A stretch of DNA of 64,000 bases from the NCBI RefSeq assembly GCF_002443255.2, contig NW_019211456.1:43493173-43557172 (forward strand), in the 5' to 3' direction. The position numbers were made by a program, and so were the translations under genes. Below, one piece after another: positions 1 to 12,300 of this stretch. The DNA is from Varroa destructor. Its lineage: Eukaryota > Arthropoda > Arachnida > Mesostigmata > Varroidae. Positions within the stretch are counted from its first letter, which is position 1. Each line of letters starts with the position of its first letter. The notes beneath the pieces were generated by a model. It ran no database searches. It saw only the letters and a list, made by a program, of their open reading frames with translations, and was not told the DNA's origin.

Positions 1-1637
1 ATATGTCGGCTTACTTACATCTAAATATGGAATGTGTATTTGATGGATTGTTGATCCTACACGCTTATAGATTGTAATACCTATCTGTTCTCGTGCTAGC
101 TATGCCCTGGTACCATAGTCTGGCCACTGCATTGCCGATATCGAACTTTCTAAAGATCTGAGTGAAAGACCTCAACCGAAAACGCATGATTTTTTCTCAT
201 TTCAGCATTAACATGCTCCCATCCAAAGTCAGTCGGTCAGTTATATTCACATACCCACTCATTTAACAGTTGCTCATTGTTTATCATCCAATCCTTTGGG
301 GGGAATCCTTTGGGTACCCGTTTACATCCATATTATTGTAATCGGGTTTGCTATGTGCATTCGCCGAATTGTTTGTTTTTCGGCGCTGGGGATCTGGCGA
401 AACGGGCCGTTCCCCATCGAGTTAAAACTCTGCGTCACGCCTTTTTGCACTACCGGAGTCCCGTTCTAGGGACCAACTTCTAGGGACCCCCTTTGAATCG
501 CGTCCGTCCTGGACTTGTCACTGGGATACCAAAAAGGGAGCGTATGCTTCAAAGGCGCCTGTTATAAGCTGTTTTTTCTTTTTTTCCTCTCGACTTAGAT
601 GATAAAATGAAACGTCGCCCGTTTGTAACGCAAATCCAAACGCAGAATAAAGCCAATCGACAACCTTCGCTTCAGCTGCTTCCGTCGAGACTGGGCAAGT
701 CCATTATGACAAAGTGTTTGTTGCTCTGAACTGCATTTTCCGCATTTCCCGAACTATGTTCTTGTGATATATCTCATTCACGCTATATTCCTCGGTGCGC
801 GGCCGCAAGCATGTAGCGTGTCGATCTAATTTACGTTCGTGTTTTTGCGTGTCTGTACTTAAGTGTCTATCTGCAATGTATTCTTCTCTATCCGTGCGTA
901 CGTCCGTCCGTTGTCTTCAGAAAAGTTTACACCATTTTGTGTTTCTCTAGCCCTAGATCATTTCTTCACGCATAGAGTAGGAGGAAAAGCTTAATCCACT
1001 TCCCTATTCCGTCTAGTCTCTTGTATACGTCCCCTAATTGAACAATACAGTTGTGTCTTCTGTCTGTATTTTGCTGTGCCATATATGATTGTATGTCGAT
1101 GTGCACACCCACATACAATAAAGAACAAACGAACAAAAATCAATGAGCAGTAAAAAAACAAGAATACGAGATCTCGAAGACACAATTTCTACTCCTTGTA
1201 AATGTTGGCTTACCATTCACTTAAGTCATTGTTACGTTGTCTTGTCTTTCATCATCCTGTCAACTACCGCTTTCTTATCCTACAGCTCTATTTCTATATC
1301 TTTCTCTATCTTTTCGTTTTTCTCGTTTTTTTACTTTTTATATCGCCATAAATATCATCATTATTATTACAGCTGCGACAGTTTGTATACGCATTATATC
1401 ATATGGCTAATAGATGGAGGCGATAGCAGCTTGCGCAGCGTTTCTTTCTTTTTTTTTTACCAAGCTTTCCACTTCTGCTCATACATGATGTCGCAATCGT
1501 AGTAATAATGACAATCGAACTTGTAGTAGTCATAGTACGGTAGTACAATATGCCCTTGATGGCGGCCCACTTAATGCTTGTCGCTTGACAAAGAGCGCTA
1601 TTTGCTTGGCGCGAATTCTGAGATCGTATATTGGGTT

Positions 1638-1676
1638 CGTGTGTGTGCGCATGCGCGCGCGCACGCGCGTGTGTGT
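1638..1676. repeat. Alternating purine-pyrimidine GT/GC tract (Z-DNA-like)
   Basis: Pyrimidine and purine alternate without a break for 39 nt: GT steps, then GC steps with one central ATG and one CA, then GT steps again. This is the classic composition for left-handed Z-DNA and is flanked by ordinary AT-rich sequence. Confidence 0.85.
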
Positions 1677-3075
1677 CTGTGTCTATATTGTTCAATAGCC
1701 TAGCCCGTATGCTCGCCCTCGCACGTCAAAGGCTGCAGATCAACACTCGGATAAGGCTGTATACTGCAGACGACGTAAAACGAGGGTGAGGGTCTTCATC
1801 GCCAACACGCTGTAATATTATTGTACACTTACATTTACCTAACAACACTCACACGGGCAGGCAAGCAGCAGACGGTCGTAATAGTAGTTGCAGTGGTATT
1901 TGTAATTGTCGTTAAAGTTGTTGTTACAATATATGTATATCGCTGGGATTCCGGGGCGTGTCAATAGAAGGGACATATCTAAAATAATACGTTCGTCGCC
2001 AAAAGTATATAGCAGTTGTGGTAATAGTAATTATCATAATAATAATGGTCTCATCATTATTAGCCTCAGCTAACTCCTTCTTTATCCCCTAAGAATATAA
2101 TATACATTTATATATAGTATGACATAGTCGCTATTGTTGTTATTGTATATGCTTGTGCGAAGCCGTACGCGCCTGGTGGGCATTCGAGTTAACATGGCGG
2201 AGGACAGCAGCTAGACAACAAGAACGAATTCATCGTCGAAGGTGCAAACTGTCCATGACTAACCCTGGTCACCGCCCTCACTCCCTTTTACAAGAACGTA
2301 CGTGCACTATCGTAGATGGAATGTATTTTGTCGGAACGTCACGGTTTTTCATTTCATCCTCTCCTTACGTGTTTTGTTTATGTTAATATAATGTCGTAGG
2401 TATGTATTTTCTTTCTTCATATAATTACGTTTGACAAAAACGCGTATAGGCACTGAACTGTAGATGGCATTGTCGGGGTCGGAAGTTACTTTGCACTGGT
2501 CTCTGTGTGTTGTCTACGACGACAAAGGCAATCGGCGAGATACATCTATGCGCTAATAATAGCTAGCTATAATTTCTTTTCTGTTAGCTTATTATCATCA
2601 TCATATTGTCTCCTCTGTCCGATTGTCTTCTGTCCTATCTCCCCGTTTCCGTGTTTCTAGCGAATCAAGAAGAACGCCCGGTTAGAGGAGGGTTACAACC
2701 CGCCTAGTGCGGCGCATCCCCCTGAAAGACCCCCGTTGCGATGAAATAGGTTCTTTCCAATAGCTTGGTACTGTACAAAAGGTCCTCACAGAATACCTAT
2801 TTCATTAGCGTATTCGTTTTCTACGTTGACATAATTAATTAATAATATTCATGTCTGTTTGGATTTTTATCGCTTGTCTTGGTCAACATACTTAATCTAA
2901 TAGTTATCATAATAGTAATAATAGAAGACAATCAATCAATAATTTACAATTGGTGCAAATATAAGGCGCAAATTCAGCGGCCAGCGAGCAGCTCAACGCT
3001 GCGTTGTCTCTTTACCTTCATCATCTCTAGCGGTGATTAGCACTATCATCAGCATATTCTATCATTATGCAATTA

Positions 3076-3114
<39 letters not shown>

Positions 3115-3140
3115 TCGTCGTCGTCGTCGTTGTCGTCGTA

Positions 3141-3172
<32 letters not shown>
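3076..3172. repeat. (CGT)n trinucleotide microsatellite
   Basis: About 97 bp of nearly pure TCG/CGT repeat with only a few interruptions (ATC, TTG, TAG). It would read as poly-Val, poly-Arg or poly-Ser on the plus strand, which explains a 79-codon valine-rich frame here that I do not call a gene. Confidence 0.9.
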
Positions 3173-4235
3173 ACGGAAGATTTGGCATGGAAGAGATCAT
3201 CAATCAACCGGCGTCGCCTGGGTCATCTGTTGCAATGTCACCTTCTTCTCCAGTTTTCACAGCTTACGTTAGTTTCTGCTTTATGGTAGTAGCACCGCTA
3301 TTGTTTACTAGAAATAGCAGTTGTTGCAGTAGTAAATGTTTTGCAGTATACGTATTGTAGTGTGGTTTGTGTGTATACGGTTTTTTTCTATATTGACTGA
3401 CTGGATTGCGTGTGCGCCAACGCCGAATAGCACTACGCCTGCGCGCATCGAACTGAAACGTTACAGCTCTTCCTTTGGAGGTTCGTACCGTATTCCTTTT
3501 TAGCGGATATATAGGTTAGATCAGTAGAGAAATGGGCAGTTGCAAAAGTGTTCTCGTTTTCTGGATTAGCTCCGCTTTGGCTAGGCAGCGTAGGTCATTG
3601 ACAGAGCGTTCTTCTCTTCTTTAACATAAATATGGAATGCTTCGTTTTCGTCGTCATCGGACTTCTTGGACCAAATTTTATCTAAGTCAATATTTCGCAC
3701 ACGGACGTTTATGTCAGACTTAGGAGACGGGGAAGGAGAAAAGATTGTTTTTACTAGTTGGTCGGCTGGCCGCTATCGCACAACGCTGACTCAGGACGTT
3801 CACAAAAAGAGGGGTAAACTGAGTCTGTTACACATTGTACCCATCCCTCACCCCCTTTTTTCATGGAGAACTACATTCGAGTTCCAGACAGCTCGCCCCA
3901 ATACTGTCTGTCTGTTTTGTCACTACATGCGTCTCACTTTCAGCGGTTTCTGCTAGCTAGATGAGCGCGGACTGCCGAAAGTAGTCCCCTACGTGTCATC
4001 CACAACACATTTACAGGGTTGTTTTCATTATCGACTTCGCTTTCGCATCGTCGAAACGAGAAACGAGCATTTCGTGTCTTCTGAGCTTTCCCTGAACAGT
4101 TTGCTCTATACGGCCCCGCACGTGCAGGTAAACCGCGTGGTGCGTCGCCTATGGCTGCCATTGTTGATGACTGTTGCTAGATGGCTTTGGGGTCATCATT
4201 CGCGTCTTTCGTAATCGAACAAAGATGCCTTTCAT

Positions 4236-5404
4236 TTAAACGTCATTGTCCTGCGAACTATGATCCGAACCCGTTGAAGCCGACGAATTATTTCCTCCTG
4301 CGGCACTGCTTCCGCTGCCTCCGCCATTAGACGACGAAATCAGCTGGAATAGATTCGAGGCAAGCTTCAGGGCGGCGGGGTCAAGCATGGGCGGAAACAC
4401 CGGTGGGAACGGTGTCAGCAACTCAGGATCGCTTGAGTGCCCGTTTAACGTAGTTGGATTCAAGGATGCGCCGTTGCCACTGCCGTTTGGTGGTGAAGCG
4501 CTAGGCGGCCCTACGGGTAGAATTGAAAGCTCACTCGACGGCCGGCCGGGGAAACGGCCGCGTTTCGGTGTAGGCGCCATTCCATGCGCCTTTTGACGAT
4601 GCCTAAAAATGATCCGGATATGAACGCACACTTATATAAACACGTTTATCTTACACATTTTAATCATGTTCAGTGATAGCGACTTCAAGATACGCTGAAA
4701 ATATAGTAGCACTTTTAGTATTCGCAAAAAAGGACTAGAAATAAATTCAGTTCTCGTAAAAAAAGATCAACGTCTGAGTCGAAGTGTAACACATATAAAA
4801 ATGCCTTATTGAGTTTTAAGGGCAAAAATCAAGTAGGGGTTCCAAACAAATTCGTACGCTGAAGATACGTATAGTTGTAGACAACTGGGAGTTTTGCTGC
4901 GCAACAACATGAATACCTTAATCTCTTTTTTCTGCTGTTAGACTAACCTGTCGAGATGGAACTTTTGTCGGGCTCCGTAACTGCATAGGTCGCACTTATA
5001 TGGCACTTCGCCGGTGTGCAGAAACATGTGTTGGCGAATGGACGTCTTAGTGTACGCGCGGAATGGGCAGAACTCGCATTGGAACCGCCGCTCGGGGTCC
5101 TCCGAGTTTTTAAGGTGGATCGCGGCCACATGGGAGCGCACGTCAGCCAGGCTGCGGAATCTACGGCCACAGATTTCACAAGGAATGCACGCTTCGGAGG
5201 GTCGCAACTGTAGGGCGTTATTGCCGGCCGGAATACCCAAGGCGGATGGCGTACCAACGAGCGGGGCAGCTGATGCGCTACTCGGGGGTGGAGTAACAAG
5301 CGAGGAGCGAGGCGCCGGCGAAGGCGATGGGGATAAAGTGCCCCGGGCCGCTGAAGCTGACACTGAAGCTGTGGATACCGCCAAGCTGACCGAACCGGTC
5401 GACC
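4236..5404 (-). CDS. C2H2 zinc-finger protein, last two coding exons (5' part missing)
   Basis: Two exons are visible, 5404-4948 and 4602-4236, separated by a 345 bp GT..AG intron (4603-4947). The first is rich in Ser, Ala and Pro and then encodes two fingers (CEICG..., CEFCP...) and most of a third (CDLCSYGARQKFHLDR). The intron splits an Arg codon AG|G, and the join supplies the final HRQKAH, completing a C-x2-C-x12-H-x4-H finger. That repair across the splice is strong evidence for the model. The tail holds a basic KRGRFPGRP stretch and a Ser/Gly/Asn-rich end before TAA. The upstream boundary is an acceptor (ctctccag) in phase 1 with no in-frame ATG, so at least one 5' exon lies elsewhere. 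The role is probably DNA-binding transcription regulation in the nucleus. I do not recognise the orthologue. Confidence 0.85.
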
Positions 5405-6341
5405 CTGGAGAGTATAAGCCAATAAGTCGCAAGCACAAATGTGGAGATCAGATTGTACAGACGGCGTGCACGAAAGCAGCAGCAGCAGCAACAACAATAA
5501 TAACAACCGCAAATAGGTCAAAACCAAGAAAATTAAAAAAGGTGTCTTATGAGTCACGACGGGAGTATATAAAGTACACAAAATCTACCACATTCCTTAC
5601 GGAAGGACATTCCTAACAAACGTTCGACAGGCAAAATACAAAAGATAGGAGCTCACGAAGTTACTCAGAGAATTGACAAGTGTCCAACAATAAAGTACGT
5701 AATATGTAGAAAAAAGAAAGCCGATCAGAGCGTCTAGCTTTAGGTAAATGATAGCATTTATTGAAATACGAGGTTGGTGTTAAGAGCAAGATGGAAGCAG
5801 CACGTGGATGATGCAGCTTGGTAACGCTTGCCACTCGTATTCAGTCCATGATAGCCATTCAAGTTACACTTCAATCAATAGCATCATGGCTTAACGCCTA
5901 TAAGGAAAATCGCGGTTAGTATTAAGTGCCCCGAAGTTTAATCGCATTTAGGAATAAATAATGTATCCTGTCTATGATAGATGTTCGTCTAAGTAATAAT
6001 TACAAGCAACTTTTAATAAGTTCAATACAATAGTAAGATGGTTCAACAACGGAAGTTCTTTATAAATAGGCTCCTCACGTTTAACACCACACTTATTCAT
6101 AAAGAAAACAATATCGGTTACAGTGACAGGAGCATATTGTTGACGTTTGCGGTCTCAGACAATAGCTTCAGACACTTATTCGTATAATTCTCGCTTTCTG
6201 ACATCACATAATTACTTGGATCACATTGTTTCTTTCCTCTTGCTCGTATCTGGCGTTCGAGGCTTTGCTCTTAGATAATATTGATACTGAAAACCTATTT
6301 GTAATATGTAATTTTTGTTGCATCTTGTTAACGCTTTGACA
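5405..6341. other. Intron of the zinc-finger gene and TIPRL 3' flank
   Basis: No coding sequence is seen. It holds the start of the zinc-finger gene's upstream intron and the 3' flank of TIPRL. A minus-strand AATAAA lies at 5757-5762, about 580 bp past the TIPRL stop, and could serve as its poly(A) signal. This is inferred from position only. Confidence 0.45.
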
Positions 6342-9300
6342 TCACTTGGGGAAGTCGAGTCGTTCGTAGTGCGTGTATACAACCGGTAGATGCTCGCTCA
6401 GGGCCACGGGATCTGTCAAAATGCTCGTGGGGAGCTGTAATCAATGATCAAACAAATGGTTATTTTTGCAGAATTGGCCTACCCTGATAACCTGGCTCGT
6501 AAGGTGATTCATTGACTGGATATATTTAACTCAACACATAAGTATATATATATATATATATATAGTGAGGTAATTCTCATTTGCATAACTATACATACAT
6601 TAAGATTTTTTGCGTCCTTGTGCTCTCTTTCTGCGTACTCTCGAAGTATGTACTCAGTTCCCTGTTCCCAGTAAAGACGTGTGTCGTTCATTCGAATCAG
6701 AACCTGATCGACCCGCAGAAAGAATCTCAATAACACGAAAAGGTTACTACGCATGACGCGAATTTTAACGCTGAGTTTCGCTACACCGTGATCTGAAAGT
6801 TCATCCTCGAAGAGGCACAGATCTTGGTAGAAGTATATGGGGTCTCGGGACGTAAGTTTCGACATGTCAATACGTTCCGTTGTAGGCACTTCCTGAGAGC
6901 GCGCGAGAAAAAGAAAAACAATTTTTTTTCTTACTAAAATATTTATAAATGTAAGCAGGAATTTATCTGAGGATAATTGTGTTGTCAAGTCAATAGTCCT
7001 ATGAATTAAACATGTCTTTGAATAAAATGGCACTCGAGCCCAAAGCCAATGTTCAATGTTCATTTTGAAAACTCGTCGTAGTTTGAAAAAAAGTTTAATT
7101 TTTTTTAAAAAATCTCGTCTTTAAGAGATGCGTTCAATATTTAACAATTTACCCTCGTTTTATTAGACACTTCCAAGAGAATTAAGTGGGAATTTTTAGT
7201 TAAACGTATGGGTGTTTCCATGGATTAATTTGGATAGCTTTTTTCACAAATTGAAGATGGACGATGCTAGGGTCTAGTTCTTAGGCGATTTTTAAAGGCT
7301 TTTTAGCATGTGCGGAAAATGTAATATTGACATCTCAGTCCAAGTGTATGGCAGTAGTAATTTCATTATAGCGAGATATTTTAGAAGATATTTACGAAGC
7401 AAATTCTCTTTTGTAGTTGTATATCATCAACAATGTGCTTTACATGTCGAGATTAAACATGCAAGTACCTTCAACTTTCGACCCTCTTTGTCCGATAATA
7501 ACGTGCCCTTATAGTTAGTGGTAAAGGTCCAGTCGAATTTATGGCTGTCGGGAACTTTTGGTTCTGGCAAATCTGGTGCCTGTCTGGCTTCTCGCCAAGC
7601 TTCTGCCACAGCGACCTGCGTAACACGTTGACGAGAAAATCGAATCTTCGTTCTCATTGTCCAATGAAATTGGTACTACCTACTGCACTTGCTAACACAA
7701 ACCAAAAAATTTCGTTTGGAGTTGTAAAGTCTTGTTTCTTTCGACATACCGCACATTCTAAGAAGAGCCCCGTGCATAGGAGCAGATAGTACGACTTAGA
7801 AATAATTATTGCGGTCTATACAAAATGTATCCTTGAAGCCAGTGCTTTCATAAACTCGAACGTTCCATATATTCCCTAACCACAAGACTTTCTGATCGAA
7901 CACTGAGCCTAGCAAGAACCCGGTACGACTTGGTCAATCAAAAACATTGCTCCCTATTTGCCTAATCTAAAAGGCCACTGAGACCTTCTAAGGACGCTCA
8001 TACAATAACAGGGTTCATACTTTTTACCAACTTAGTTGAAGCCTTCTACGTAAAGCTGTTTGCAACTGCGCCTCAAAAGGAAAATAGATACACCTAAAGG
8101 ATAACAAATAATATTACCACCAACGTAAACTTCCCGGTTTCATAGTTCCTGGCTAGAAGATTCAGTTTTTGATACGCGGAAGTAGCCTTAACATGGAAAT
8201 GGTCTCTATTTTCCTTATCAGTTCGTACTTAAACAAACATACATCATCAGCTCTTCAATTGCCACTCCAATCAATGAAGTATTACTAAGAGATTGGGTTA
8301 AAGCTAGGTACAATAGTTAGATTAAAAAAAAAATATATATATATATATATAGTGCATCCTGTCTACGTACTTTTGGAATGTAGTTCTTTTCTGAGACAAG
8401 CCTGAGCGCATCTAGCGGATTAAATTCAATCCCGAAGCCAGTTGAATGTTCTATTCGTAACCGATTCCACGCAAAGGTCATATCCGGATGAGACGGTAAC
8501 TGCAAGGTATGTATGTATCTGCAAGTAAACAAGACAACATGTCGCGCAATTTTTAGATATCGTTTATGGTTAAATTTATTAATTGTGTAGTAATAATATT
8601 ACTATTACTGCTACGGAACTTAACGATAAATCCTTTCTAGAACGTTTCCTATTAAGTTTTGTAATGCGTCGTAAGTAGTAAGTTATGCATTTTGTTGTGG
8701 CGTGCTACGTCATGTGAAATTTACCAACTGTTTTATGATGGAAAATATGATGGAATTAGTTGGCCAGCGTAAGTAAGATTAGAAATTTTCTCTCTTATTC
8801 TATGCAATTTTAACACGTCCATAACCTATATTTTTATGGATTTCTTCGAAGAGTGGTGATCGGTACTATCTAATTCAGTTCAACAACAGTACCTTTCTTA
8901 AGTCAAAGGACGCGCTATAAATTTAAACAAGTACATGACAGATAACAGAAGGAACTAAATTTCTGGATACGGCAAACCGAGTTAAGTCGATGCCTTTTTT
9001 TGACAGACTGTAGAAAACATTGCACATAAATACATATTTCAAAACGTAATCAGTATATTTCTCGTGAGGTTTTGCAACGGAGAAGAGAGAGAGATATAAT
9101 CTTATCGATTCAGGTAAAGGGCACGATAGCTGTGCTTAGGGTAATACGTTTTCCTACCCGTATATTTGCTTGGCAAACGGCTTTTTTAAAATCTTTCTAT
9201 CGATTTATGGTAGCGCCCTGATTTTACATAAACAAACAACAGTATCAAGCTGTGTAAAAGAACGTTACTTAAATAAACGCCTAAATATGTTCGTGATTTT

Positions 9301-12300
9301 TTTGTTATTACTTCATTGATCTTTTCAGCTTTCAATATCTCGTTGGCCTCCTTTAGATGACAGCAGATTATTAGCTTCGGGAAAAGCAGCAAACAATTAC
9401 GGTAGACAATCAACTTAACTAAAAAGCTGATGAAACTTGCTACAAGCGAAAGCGATTTTTTTTCGTTTCATTACTTTAAATGCATTTTAATTAATTTAAA
9501 ATAATAGACTCCTACATCAATATTAAGAATAATTTTCAATGGCGTTATAGCTCAATCGACTTTGTTTTCCGAAGTAACTTCACGTTTTAAACTGAGATCA
9601 TCATTCACTTAAAGTAAATGAGTCACTGGTAACCAAATCAGGTTTTTGCAGCTGGTAGAAGAACTTTTTTTTTTTAATAAAATTTCCAATAAAATGCATT
9701 AAGCGAAAATGTTTCCGCCACCTTTCAGTCGAACACAATACTCGATACTGCTTTATCTACGGTGGGTCCCCATGATCAGCTTTAAAATGGAATCACAACG
9801 ATCAGCGCTCTGATGTCTCAGCACTTTATTACACTAAAATCAGAAGAATAAGTGGCTTTAAGGCAATATCAGTACAATGAGTGCTTTATTTAAGAGTAGT
9901 TTACCGCACTATTGTCTGGGCTGGTTTGATTGCAAGTACGGTTAATGGGCTGTAAGGAAAGCAACATCAGCAATGGCTATAGGCGAGTAATTAATAAAGG
10001 CCTAACAGAGCATCGAATTTTTACACTAACAAAATTTATTGTGAAGTCGGCTTACTTTTGCTCATCAAGCCAGACAGGCATTCGTTGGTGACTTGACACG
10101 TATTAGACAATATGAGAAGTTACAATAGAAACAATTTGAAGAAAAACTTTACGAACTTTAACTGTAACAAAAAAAAAAAAACTATTTTGCTTCGTACAAT
10201 TAGTGTAGACTCTAAAACAAACTGATGTACTAATCGTCATAGCATTCGACAAGATAACCCGCCACAGTGATTGTGAATGGATGAACTTTGGCAATAATAG
10301 GAACAATCATTTTGATGCAACTACTATCCCCATCTATCACAATTGATGCCGTATTTAGCACAACTAATAGAAAGAAGAAGATGAGGAAGAAAACGAAAAA
10401 TCTATTTGCGTGGCTATGTGCCTTCATCTCTGCTGTGAGGATCGAGTAAAGACGGCCTGAAGTTCATATCATTATAGATTCTGTCTCGAAATCGTTAACG
10501 TACGTTCATTATACAATTACGTATTTTCCGTTAGAAACATACACTTGTAAACAGTTATATCGATATATGTTTGAACTGCGTGACAGATGAACTATCCAAA
10601 GCACATTCGCATGTCAAGGTTTATCACCTCTAGTGTCCACTTCTTTCTTGTACAATATTCCTTACAAGGTCACTGTGTAGCCTGCCGTCCCTAACCTAAC
10701 CTGTCATTTCTTATGTTTTCTCAACTTTTGTTGGCTCGTGGCAGCTCGGCCTACCCCATTTTTAATAAGTACGCTGGATAAATTTCTTCTTCGCACACAT
10801 ATTTTAATAGACACTCACGAGCGGCGCTACACTATTGGACGAATTTGGCAGTTCTGTTCTAATCCTTTGTGATCCCTCACTTACTCACTTCAATGCGAAT
10901 TAATTAGCGATTGCGTATAGTTCTTGTCGTGAGATTTTTTTCTAGTAAGGCCAATCAGTCAGTTCCAGCCCGAGCAAAAGCATCTCCGTTCTCTACGAAA
11001 CGCCTTCTGCAAGCGGACACGATCGTCCCGTCCCCCCGTCCCCCCTCCCGGCTGTGGAGTAACACCGTTATCCTCATTTTCTCTAGATTGTTGAATATGT
11101 ATATGAACAGCATTGCTGAATATTTTTATAACCTCGTCTTCAGCTGTTTACTTCACGTTTTCTTTTCTTTCTCTCTTTTATGTAAAAAAGCATACTACTT
11201 GAAGGAAAAATACCACAGTTTTAACATGATCGTATCCTACAGCACTACAACAATTATTGCACACAACATCATTGTCATCACAGTCGGCATTCCGATTCTG
11301 CATGAATTTTTCGTTCTGAGCGCTGCGCTGTTCCGTCGAAACGTGGTCCGCTTGATTGCGTTCAGTTCTGAAGCGTTTCGACTCTGCCTTGCCCCGACGC
11401 AGCGATACTACTACTATGTACTGCTTTTGCCGCTGTTCCCGTTAATACTCTCGTGTTATTGTTGTTGCGGCTGCGGCCATTGCTTTTCCCAGAGCGTCCA
11501 GTTTACTCTTACTCTTACTCTGACTCATATAGTTACTACAACTATAGGAGAACGCGGCCTTTGGCATTAGGCGTTCAGAACGCTTGCTTACCGCTATAGC
11601 TGTTTTTACTCTTCGTCCTTTAACCCGACTATATCTTCTCTGCTGTTTGACGACCAAGAACGCATGTTCCCTCCTTGTAGCGACCGCAGCCACAACAGCA
11701 ACAGTAAAAGCAGCAGTAGTCAAAAACGACGCTGCCGTTCGGTCCTCGTTTGAGCTCATTGCTGGTGGCTGTTGACGTCGTTGGCGGTGGCTACGGCGAC
11801 GGCTGCATTCGGGGGCCCCGTACCCCTCAGCACATAGGAACGCGTATGCATCTATCTACAGCCATACTCACATAGGGACTCATATGTTGACTAACTGCTA
11901 GACACACATGAACAGACGCACAACCCGCAACACCCACCGTGGACGGCGCTTACGTAGTGACCGACAAGGAGAGACCTAGACCCAGTCATGACGAACCCAC
12001 AAATCCGCGCTATTCCATGACCACCAAGTATCAACCATTACCAGCAGCAGTATTGGAACGCAATGCCGTATTCATTTAATGTTTCACGCCTATTACTGCT
12101 ACCGAGGACGCTGTGTTTACCATAAATATTGTGTTCATTTGGCGCTGTGCATACTTCTGAGACGAAGATGGACAGTGCTACGACTATGCCAGTTTGATTT
12201 TTCTAGTCTTTTGTTTGTTGTGATTTGGCCTGCGCTCTCGATTTTCGATAGTAACAGCTTTCGGAACAAATATTGGGCCTTTTTAATACTTCTGTTTGTC

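Larger units (their letters stand above)
1..4235. other. Non-coding flank downstream of the zinc-finger gene
   Basis: No coding exon can be defended here. The stretch lies 3' of the minus-strand zinc-finger gene, so part of it may be its 3' UTR. It contains a long CGT repeat, a Z-DNA-like alternating GT/GC tract and scattered trinucleotide and T-rich runs. Open frames of up to about 120 codons occur on both strands, but their products are low-complexity (runs of Val, Phe, Tyr or Ser), as expected of repeats read in frame. Confidence 0.5.

Noticed and set aside
3033..3272. 79-codon ORF
   Set aside because: It is mostly poly-Val from the CGT microsatellite.
9312..9350. A 39 bp minus-strand mini-exon ([13 protein letters not shown]) that could sit in TIPRL between exons 1 and 2
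   Set aside because: It resembles the family helix, but TIPRL exon 1 ends in phase 2 and this piece would then read into a stop. Joining exon 1 directly to the acceptor at 8519 gives a continuous, better-matching protein.
10230..10427. 65-residue secreted peptide on the minus strand with a signal-like N-terminus
   Set aside because: It has a true ATG and a hydrophobic start, but is AT-rich, lies in TIPRL intron 1 and has only two cysteines, with no homology or splice evidence.
10911..11570. 219-codon plus-strand ORF
   Set aside because: It starts at TTG, is hydrophobic and low-complexity (Leu, Tyr, Cys, Thr runs), has no domain, and lies inside TIPRL intron 1.
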